From positions 24,359-48,524 of the forward strand of contig PS015395.1 in assembly GCA_048213135.1 (NCBI GenBank): 24,166 bases of DNA. The letters run 5' to 3'. A program made the position numbers and the translations under genes. Numbering within the stretch: position 1 is the first letter of the stretch; each line of letters starts with the position of its first letter. Source of the DNA: Reclinomonas americana ATCC 50394. Lineage: Eukaryota; Jakobida; Jakobea; Jakobida. This document shows, piece after piece, positions 9,928-18,067 of this stretch. The notes under the pieces are model-generated. The model did not search any database. It saw only the letters and a program-made list of their open reading frames with translations, and was not told the DNA's origin.

Positions 9928-9984
9928 NNNNNNNNNNNNNNNNNNNNNNNNNNNNNNNNNNNNNNNNNNNNNNNNNNNNNNNNN
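9928..9984. other. Assembly gap (57 N) between the two PP2C parts
   Basis: The gap separates the contig with the minus-strand PP2C exons from the contig with the plus-strand PP2C C-terminal exon. The left flank is the 13-bp G-rich array and the right flank is CCCTACCCG followed by pyrimidine-rich DNA. Confidence 0.95.
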
Positions 9985-10071
9985 CCCTACCCGTCCGACT
10001 TTACTTACGTTACGTCTACTTCCTACTTCGTCACGTTTCGTTACTTTACTTCTACGACACGTCGTCTCTCT

Positions 10072-10073
<2 letters not shown>

Positions 10074-10115
<42 letters not shown>
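10074..10115. repeat. (CT)n microsatellite
   Basis: A pure (CT)n run of about 40 bp on the plus strand within the pyrimidine-rich sequence leading to the acceptor at 10401-10403. It is the inverted complement of the (GA)n run at 8526-8629. Confidence 0.92.
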
Positions 10116-10119
<4 letters not shown>

Positions 10120-10403
10120 GTGTGTTTCTCTCTTCCTTCTCTCCTTCACCCATTCCTCTTCTCCCTTCCCTCCCTATACATTCCCAGCCTTGTTCTTCTC
10201 TCGTCCCCCTCATCCTCTCTTACCCCTTTCCGCTCTTTCCCATTCTCGTCACCCTTTACTCTTTTCCCTTCCCCTCCCTTTTCGTCCCCACCCTTGTCCT
10301 TCTCTCTTCCTCTCTCTTCGCGCTCTTTTCTCCTTCCCACTTTCTTCCCCACTCTTCCCCCTTCCCCTCCCTTCCCCTATTGACCCCTTCCCCTCTTACC
10401 CAG

Positions 10404-10569
10404 AATCATGGAGAGCGGCCAGCCTGCAAGGGCCGCCGCCGACGCCCTCATCCACTGCGCCTCGAAGAACCGCGAAGGCTCAGGTGGTGACAACGTAACG
10501 TGTGTCGTGGCCTTCCTGCACTGGTCGGACTCGTCGGCGGAAGTCGGTGCCGCCTCAGGATCACGTTGA
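10404..10569 (+). CDS. PP2C-family phosphatase, C-terminal exon
   Basis: Plus-strand terminal exon after the acceptor CTCTTACCCAG. The frame reads MESGQPARAAADALIHCA, then NREGSGGDNVTCVVAFLHW, ending with stop TGA at 10567-10569. This matches the end of a PP2C domain, where a helix (A..L...A) precedes the metal-binding SxDNxT motif and a hydrophobic strand; the Asp of GGDN is present. One base precedes the first whole codon, so the preceding exon must end with two spare bases. That is what the minus-strand exon ending at 9190 provides (GA), and the joined protein would read VKMVGE/IMESGQP, as expected for the family. No other PP2C exon exists upstream on the plus strand. It is either the true continuation of the inverted neighbour or a fragment. 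Confidence 0.82.
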
Positions 10570-10915
10570 GGGAACGTGTGTGTGGGTGTGGATGTGGATG
10601 TGTGTGGCTGCTGTCGCTTCTTATTCTTCTCCTTCTTGAGGGTGGCTGCTGGTGTTTTTCATGTTTTTTTAGTTTGCTATTCGGCGCCGTGCTGTGATTG
10701 GTCTGCCCTGTCTGTCTTGTGCGTATCTGTGTGTGTGCGTGGGCCGCGGTTGTGGTCGTTTCTGTCGTGTCTTTGTGTCCTTTGTTGTGCATAACAAACC
10801 TCTCTCAATGAGGGAGTCTCTGTCCTCTTCTTCTTTCTCTTCTCCTCCTTGTGATTCTGGAAAAACATGAATGAACGCGACTGCGGCGGTGTACAAGCGG
10901 ATGCTGGTAAGGGAT
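10570..10915 (+). other. Non-coding spacer after the PP2C stop
   Basis: Probably 3' untranslated and intergenic DNA between the PP2C exon and the tandem array. It is T/G-rich with GTGTGTGGGTGTGGATGTG near 10576 and a T-run near 10665. No exon or clear polyadenylation signal recognised. Confidence 0.45.
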
Positions 10916-11455
10916 TGCTCAGGTTGTGTTGGTCCACAGAACAACACCGACTGCTGCCGTTCAGGGCTGTCGTTTGCAGTGCCGTTCTCTCGCTCAGGTC
11001 TTGTTGAGAGGGGGTCCACAGAACAACACCGATTGCTGCCATTCAGGGCTGTCGTTTGCAGTGCCGTTCTCTCGCTCAGGTCTTGTTGAGGGGTCCACAG
11101 TCAACACCGACTGCCGCCATTCAGGGCTGCCGTTTGCAGTGCCGTTCTCTCGCTCAGGTCTTGTTGAGGGGTCCACAGTCAACACCGACTGCTACCGTTC
11201 AGGGCTGTCGTTTGCAGCACAGGTCTTGTTGAGAGGGGGTCCACAGAACAACACCGATTGCTGCCGTTCAGGGCTGTCGTTTGCGCATGCAGTGCCGTTC
11301 TCTCGCTCAGGTCTTGTTGAGAGGGGGTCCACAGAACAACACCGACTGCCGCCGTTCAGGGCTGTCGTTTGCAGTGCCATTCTCTCGCTCAGGTCTTGTT
11401 GAGAGGGGGTCCACAGAACAACATCGATTGCTGCCGTTCAGGGCTGCTGTTATGT
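10916..11455. repeat. ~80-bp tandem repeat array, about 6.5 copies
   Basis: The anchor GGTCCACAG occurs at 10931, 11013, 11092, 11170, 11238, 11326 and 11408, giving units of 82, 79, 78, 68, 88 and 82 bp. Each unit runs through CCGTTCAGGGCTGTCGTTTGC, GCCGTTCTCTCGCTCAGG and TCTTGTTGAGAGGGG. One unit lacks ~14 bp and one has a 6-bp insertion. Unit lengths are not multiples of three, so the open frames across it are not a repeat protein. It lies between the phosphatase exon and the kelch gene start at 11685. Confidence 0.93.
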
Positions 11456-11684
11456 TGCTGCTTCGGATGTACGTTGGATGTGTATGGGGACTGTTCATGT
11501 TGTTGCTGAGTGCTTCGACAACGACAGAGAATGTGAGGCCTCGCTTGCACACACACGTCGATGCACTTCTCCTTGTACATCTCTCTTTGCCGCCGACGAG
11601 AGCCGTTTCCTCCTTTCTCCCGTCCTTCCGACCGACCAATTGCAGCTCCATCCACTCTTCACTCCCTTTTCCCTCCCCCCCTCG

Positions 11685-14600
11685 ATGAGTTGGCGCCTCC
11701 TCCACCCTGCCACTCCAGCGCCGAGTCCACGCCGCGCCCACTCCATGGTGGTGTGCGAGAGCCGCCTGTATGTCTTTGGCGGCTTTGATCACCAGCACGG
11801 CGCGCTGTCGGACTTGTACTCGCTGGATCTGGAGAGCAAGGAGTGGACGCGCTATGACAACACGCGCGGCAATGGTCCGACCGCGCGCTTTGATCACGCG
11901 TCGTTTGCGGTCGGGCATCAGCTGTACGTGTTTGGCGGAGTCAGTCGCGCGAATCGCATTCTCGACGACTTGTTTGTGTTCAACACTAGTGCGTACACTA
12001 CTTCTCTATGTGTGTGTTTTAGGAGAGGGGAAAGGGGAGGAGAGAAGCACAGTGTTGTGTTGGCGCCCATTCGATGCGTTTCATCTTGTAAACTGACTCG
12101 ACTGACTCTCTCTCTCTCTCTCACCACACGCAGTGACTTGTCGGTGGAGGCGCATCCATCGCGACTCGGTGATTGGCACAGTGCCGCACTTGGCTGGCTG
12201 TGTTGCGTCACTCTTTTGCATTCATCCTCTCATCTCATTGTGATTGCTCAAATGCTGTCCGTTTATTCGAATCACAGGCCGTCGCTCGTGTCGGCACCTG
12301 TGTGTATCTCTTTGGTGGCTGCAACGGCGACAGCGACGAGCTGGAGAATGTGTTGTATGTATTCGACTCGCTGGCCGAGAGTTTCTCCACCATTGCTCCG
12401 CGTGGCCTGGTCAGTTTCTCCCTCCCACACGGTGCATCACCTTCGTCAGTCTCTCACAGAGCCTTTGTTGATGATTAACAGATGCCCTCACCGCGCACTG
12501 GCTGCGGATGTGCTGTCGTCGGCAACCTGATCTACTTTTTCGGTGGCGAGACCGCCAATGGCGTCTCCAACGAGTTGTTTGTGTACGACATCAAGTCCAA
12601 CTTTTTCAGCGGTCTCTCCACGCAGACGTTGGTGTGTGCCACCTCTCTCTCCCTCTCTTCGTCCTCCTCCTCTCTCAGCATCGTGCTTGTCCTTCTGTTC
12701 CTCCTTTTCCTCCTCCTTCGTCTTCTTCTTCTCTTTCTTGTTCTTGTTCTTGTTCTTCTTCTCCTTGTTCTTCTTCTTGTTCTTCACCTTCTTCTTGTTT
12801 TTCTTCTTGTTCTTGTTCTTCTTCTTCTTCATCTCCTTCTTCTTCTTCTCGTTCTTCTTCATCTTCTTGTTCTTATCATTCTCGTCTTTCCCCGCTTCCC
12901 CTTTCCTCCTCCTCCTCCTTCTCCTCCTCCTTCTCCTCCTTCTTCTTCTCCTTTTCCTCCTTCTCCTCCTCCTCCTCCTCCTCCTCCTCCTCCTNNNNNN
13001 NNNNNNNNNNNNNNNNNNNNNNNNNNNNNNNNNNNNNNNNNNNNNNNNNNNNNNNNNNNNNNNNNNNNNNNNNNNNNNNNNNNNNNNNNNNNNNNNNNNN
13101 NNNNNNNNNNNNNNNNNNNNNNNNNNNNNNNNNNNNNNNNNNNNNNNNNNNNNNNNNNNNNNNNNNNNNNNNNNNNNNNNNNNNNNNNNNNNNNNNNNNN
13201 NNNNNNNNNNNNNNNNNNNNNNNNNNNNNNNNNNNNNNNNNNNNNNNNNNNNNNNNNNNNNNNNNNNNNNNNNNNNNNNNNNNNNNNNNNNNNNNNNNNN
13301 NNNNNNNNNNNNNNNNNNNNNNNNNNNNNNNNNNNNNNNNNNNNNNNNNNNNNNNNNNNNNNNNNNNNNNNNNNNNNNNNNNNNNNNNNNNNNNNNNNNN
13401 NNNNNNNNNNNNNNNNNNNNNNNNNNNNNNNNNNNNNNNNNNNNNNNNNNNNNNNNNNNNNNNNNNNNNNNNNNNNNNNNNNNNNNNNNNNNNNNNNNNN
13501 NNNNNNNNNNNNNNNNNNNNNNNNNNNNNNNNNNNNNNNNNNNNNNNNNNNNNNNNNNNNNNNNNNNNNNNNNNNNNNNNNNNNNNNNNNNNNNNNNNNN
13601 NNNNNNNNNNNNNNNNNNNNNNNNNNNNNNNNNNNNNNNNNNNNNNNNNNNNNNNNNNNNNNNNNNNNNNNNNNNNNNNNNNNNNNNNNNNNNNNNNNNN
13701 NNNNNNNNNNNNNNNNNNNNNNNNNNNNNNNNNNNNNNNNNNNNNNNNNNNNNNNNNNNNNNNNNNNNNNNNNNNNNNNNNNNNNNNNNNNNNNNNNNNN
13801 NNNNNNNNNNNNNNNNNNNNNNNNNNNNNNNNNNNNNNNNNNNNNNNNNNNNNNNNNNNNNNNNNNNNNNNNNNNNNTCTCTCTCTCTCTCTCCTCCTCC
13901 TCCTCCTCCTCCTCCTCCTCCTCACCATTCCCTCCCTGCAGGTTTCACCACGCTCCGATGCCTCACTGCTGTCGATTGGTCGCCGACTGGTGCTGGTCGG
14001 CGGGCGCGACAAGGACGGCAACGTGCTGAACGAGGTGCTGTACGCGCATACCGACACGCTCAACTGGACCTCCGTGTCGCTGCTCGTCACCGAAGAGGCC
14101 AGACGCGCCGAGGCGGAAGCTGAGAACATGGTGTCATCGTCGTCGGCGCCCACCCCGATTCTGCCCAGCATTCCTCCACTCGTGCATCACGCAGCGTGCG
14201 TGTCGCCGACTGTGGCTCATCTCGTTGTGGTGTTTGGCGGCGAGTTGCGTGGAGTGGTGCACGCGAGAGACGCCAGGATGCCAACTCACCAAGATTGGTC
14301 ACAGAGCCCCCAACAAGGAAATGCTGAACACCTGTTACATTGGCGATTTGGCCGCCGTAACTCGGCGACAACCCTCCGCTCACCGACTCAAGGCACAGCC
14401 TGGTGACGTATGATTCCACACGACCTTTCTTTTCTAAGAGCAGCCCTGCTTACAGCTCTCCCTCCTCGCAGTCGTGTCCGGTCTCCTTCCACGCTTGAAA
14501 CTGGCCACATCCGCCGCTGCTCCTCCGGGCCCGCCGCCCGCGGCCGGCAGGTCCTCCCGCTCGAATCGCTCTGGTTCCATGCTGGTCTTTTCTGTGCGCC

Positions 14601-17566
14601 CACCCACGCCGAGGAAAAGGTGAGTGGCGTGGCATTCATTGCGAAAAAGATTATCGACCTGACACTTTTTGTCGGCAGTGGTGGTGACAGCGCCGCAGCT
14701 CCGAGTGCTGCTGCCAAGCCGGCCCCCTCGCTGCAAGGCACGTGTCCATCTGTACCTTCAGTACCCCGCTACCTTCTTGCTCACCTGCCTCGCACAGTCT
14801 TGAAGCAAGCCGTTGCGTCGGCCACCGGACTGCGGGAACCAGAGGTCATTCATCGCGCCACGGCCGTGTCGTCGCCTTCTTCGCCACGCAAGGGTGCGGA
14901 GACAAGTGCGCCAACACTAACACTAAGTCTGCTCTCCCTTGATGATGCCACTCCCTCCTCACCCACCAACTCGTGGTGGAAGAAGGGAAAGAAAGGTTAC
15001 GCACATCGCCATTTCCTTTTCTACACTCCAACGCTGACAAGCGACCGCAGCACGTCCCGGTTCCGCCAACCCCTCGACGCCGAGCCAGGCTGCGGCTACC
15101 ACTGCCTCCTCCACGGGATCACCAACGGCAACGCAGACAGCGTCTGGAGGAATGCACTTGGCAAATGACGGCTTCGGCTCCATCGGTGAGCTCCACTTTT
15201 CTCTCACGTCAACCACCACCCTCACTCAATCGTGTCTCGTTATCCCAGGACGCCGTTCATCAGTCTTCATGGAGCGCCGGTGGCGGCTGGCGGGTGCACG
15301 ACGATGGTTCGCGAAGAGAAGTTCACCGGAACCGCGGTCACCATCGCCACCACCCGAGAAGGACGCCCTCCCGCATCAGCGGTCGTGGTCCGTGTTCCCA
15401 CCCGTCGTCCTGGCGGCTTCCACACCGTCAAAGTCGGCCGCTGCCCCGGTGGCTGCAGACCAGGCAGCCTCGAGTTCGGAACCGTCGCCAGATCGTCGCC
15501 GGCATCCTCGCATGTCGCTCGCCGTGAACAAACTGATGGAGAAGCATCAGCAGGCCGCGCAGGAGTTTACCGAGGAGCTCGAGCACGTGCCGGTGTACGC
15601 CGGCTCCTTCAAGCTGTACGTCGCCGCAGATCGCCGCTTTGACCAGTTCCTGCAAGACCTCGCCGAGTATCACAAGGAGAGAGAGCGGGCGGAGAAGGTG
15701 AGCAGCGGTGGAAAAGGGAATGGAAGAGGGAGAGAACTCACTGAAAACAACTGCAGCAACGACACATTGAGGCGGCCATGAAACGCAGTGGAGTGCGGCA
15801 TTCGGTGGTCGGCGGCAAGGGAGTTGCGTGGCCTGATGAGGGGAAGAGGTCGGATGTTGAACTTATCCTCAATAAAAACAGGACGGTCCGCGGCTGTCCA
15901 ACGACCGCAACTCACTGAGCAGTCGAGTGCGGCGCGACACTCTAGGCCCGTCCGAGACAACTGTGTCGTTGCGTCATTCCTTGGCAGCCACTAGCCCACA
16001 CCAACCTTGCTCAATCCCCCCTTCATCTCCTTCAGCGGTCGCAGTCGCAGTTCGAGCAGGGTGGGATCGCGTGCGCCGAGCGCCGGCGCCAAGACACACG
16101 CCGTGGTGCTGCGCGATCTGGCCAAGCGCTCGCAGGAACTCATCGTGCAGGAGCCGTGGCGCGACGACTTTGCCTCGCGCCGGCGACGCGAGGCCGAGAC
16201 GCACAACACCACGGCGATTGACGAGTCGGACCCGTCGATTGCGGCCGGCGTGCAGCTGGGCATCGACAAGGAGCTGCTCATTGATTTGGCGGGTGAGACG
16301 CTGCCGGGAGCCGGTCAGCACGTGGCCGCCTTGCTGTCGACCGTCGGCAACGACGACCAGCTGCTGAAGGCGGAGCGCGCACGCTTCAATCTTACACGAC
16401 ACAGTCAGCCACCGCTGCAGCCGCACGAGATTCCTGCGCCGGCGGACGATGTCGATGGTGAGGAGATGACGGTGGTGCCGGTGGTGGCTCCCACGGCGCC
16501 CAAGTTGCCGCGCATCAGGCACAAGATGGTGGGCAGTTCGCATGGGACCTCGGTGTTTGGGTATGGGACGGGCATTGGTGCGAGGGCGAGGTATCGAGCG
16601 GTGCCCCCGCCGGATGTCATGCCCCCGCCGCTGAGACCAACAGGTAGGCAAAGGGAAGGAGAAGGGGAAGGGGAAGGGGACGGGGAAGAGGGGGAAGGGG
16701 GATAAGGAGGAAGAGCGGTGAGGGGAAGAAATGAGAAAGAGTGGAAAGGGGGAGAGGGGAAGGGTGGCGAGGGGAAGGAGAGAGAGGGGAAGGGGGAAGA
16801 GGAAAAAAGGAAGGGGAAGAGGAGGGAGGAGGATGGAGGGGAAGGGAAGATAGGAAGGCAAGAAGAGCGAGTGATGTACAATGTGGGAAGTGAGAGCAAG
16901 ACGAAGAAGACATGGAGGGAGGAGATGTGGCCTACAATTAAGGAAGGCAGAGTAGGACACATAGAATGGTTGGAGAGAACGAGCGCTGAGCAGAATCAGA
17001 GGCAAAACGAAGGAGGATGGCGGCGAAGTCGAAGAATGGTAGTTGGTGAGCATGAATGACACGGGAGACATCGGAAGGAGGATGAAGAGGGGAATGAGCA
17101 ACAAGGACATGTTCGAAGAGTGAAGGCTCGTAGTTGAAGGCATGAAACGTTGGAAGAGCACAGGAACGAGAAGGGTAGTGGAGAACGAGAGACTGAGGGC
17201 AACGGGTACGATAAAGATGAGCAGCGGACGGGAAGAAGGAGCAGAAGATGAAAGGGGGGAAGGGAGGAAGGAAGGAATTTGACAGAAAGCAATGGAGAAG
17301 GAAGACGACAGAAAGGACGAGGAAGTGAGAGCGGAAGGTCAGTGACAAAATGAAGCAAGAAAGAAGCATCGAGCTAAACATTGAGAGCAGAGTGCGAACG
17401 TTGCAACAGAGCAATACGTGGAGGAGAAGAGAACAGTGAGGGGAAGGGGAAAGGGAAGGCGGCATATTGGGAAGGCGGCGAAGGAAGAAGATGGAATAGC
17501 TCTCTTTCTTTCCCTCTCTCTCTCTGTCTCACTGCCTCTCTGTCTCTCCTTCTCTATAACCCTTGG

Positions 17567-17597
<31 letters not shown>

Positions 17598-17916
17598 CTT
17601 CCCTCTCGCTCTCTCTCTCCCCCAAGTACTCACCCTCCATCTCCACTGCACAGCCGACGTGGTAATCCAAGTGGCCGGCCACCGCTCCAATCTGTCCAAA
17701 CTGGCCGAGGCCGCACAGAAGCGCCTGGCCAAGCGCGACGTCCGAATCGAGAACGTGCTGGAGCCACCAGAGCGACACATCTGTTTGAGTCGTGCCGACA
17801 TTCCCGGACTGCGACAGTTGCGTACACCAGCATGCGTGTGCTATCGCTCTGCAAAGTAATCACTCACCCCGCGTCCCCTTCTCATTGCACAAATACACAG
17901 ATATCCCTCTGTATAA
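11685..17916 (+). CDS. Kelch-repeat beta-propeller protein with coiled coil and extended C-terminus
   Basis: Exons: 11685-11988, 12134-12201, 12278-12409, 12482-12631, 13942-14243, 14305-14402, 14472-14619, 14679-14737, 14798-14995, 15051-15185, 15249-15697, 15757-15822, 15882-15967, 16036-16643, 17654-17816 and 17901-17916. All junctions agree in phase, giving 993 residues from ATG (MSWRLLHPAT) to TAA. Residues ~12-345 hold six kelch repeats, with glycine pairs in LYVFGG (two), VYLFGG, IYFFGG, LVLVGG and VVVFGG, so a six-bladed beta-propeller is expected. Residues ~350-600 are Ser/Pro/Ala-rich. Residues ~620-700 form a charged helical, probably coiled-coil segment (VNKLMEKHQQAAQEF). The rest includes a conserved-looking C-terminal piece (DVVIQVAGHRSNLSKLAEAA). 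The role is likely scaffolding or protein binding; partners are unknown. The intron at 14738-14797 is GC-AG and in frame, so it may be retained. The last exon is the least certain. An exon could hide in gap 12995-13877, but kelch spacing does not require one. Confidence 0.87.
12632..13941 (+). other. Kelch gene intron 4: pyrimidine repeats and 883-N gap
   Basis: The intron runs from donor TTG/GTGTGTG to acceptor CCCTGCAG, phase 0. The left part is (TTC)n, CTTGTT and (CCT)n repeats; the right part is (CT)n then (CCT)n. Gap 12995-13877 lies between. It looks like an expanded simple-repeat intron, in contrast to the 55-85 bp introns elsewhere in this gene. Confidence 0.75.
12995..13877. other. 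Assembly gap (883 N)
   Basis: Undetermined bases in kelch intron 4, between (CCT)n and (CT)n tracts. The exons on both sides agree in phase 0 without needing an extra exon. Confidence 0.95.
16644..17653 (+). other. Kelch gene intron 14, ~1 kb, purine-rich then (CT)n
   Basis: The intron runs from donor ACAG/GTAGGC to acceptor CCACTGCACAG, phase 1. The first ~850 bp is purine-rich on the transcript strand with GGGGAAGG runs and scattered degenerate repeats; the last ~140 bp is (CT)n/(CTGT) polypyrimidine. No exon recognised inside. It is the only long intron of this gene besides the one with the gap. Confidence 0.7.
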
Positions 17917-18067
17917 TGAGCCGCAATAATAACACAGTAAAGGCAGCTGCAATGATCGAGGTCGACCGCTCGGAAGGGCTTCGAGCTCGCGCTCGTTGGT
18001 CGGCCAGCTGGCTGGCTGTTGGTGCCTACAGCGACGCGTGGTCGCTTTCCAACTCATCTGCCACAGG
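17917..18067. other. Convergent intergenic spacer between kelch gene and transporter
   Basis: About 150 bp between the inferred kelch stop (17914-17916, plus) and the transporter stop (18070-18068, minus). The two genes are tail to tail. TATAATGAG and AATAATAA near 17911-17933 are AT-rich enough to hold a poly(A) signal for the plus-strand gene, but no canonical AATAAA is present. Confidence 0.5.

Noticed and set aside
10926-11402. 158-codon open frame with a repeated SRSGLVERGSTEQ-like peptide
   Set aside because: It crosses the ~80-bp array whose unit lengths are not multiples of three, so the frame drifts; it is an accident of the repeat.
10916-11455. CRISPR-like array
   Set aside because: Units are contiguous and similar along their full length with no unique spacers, in a eukaryotic intron-rich setting.
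12508-14406. Very long plus-strand frames of poly-Leu, Ser and Phe through gap 12995-13877
   Set aside because: They read through N and (TTC)n/(CCT)n intron; only the kelch exons at both ends are coding.
15232-15642. Alternative frame in kelch exon 11 (CTTMVREEKFTGTAV...)
   Set aside because: The chosen frame continues into the coiled-coil segment and joins in phase on both sides; the alternative does not connect.
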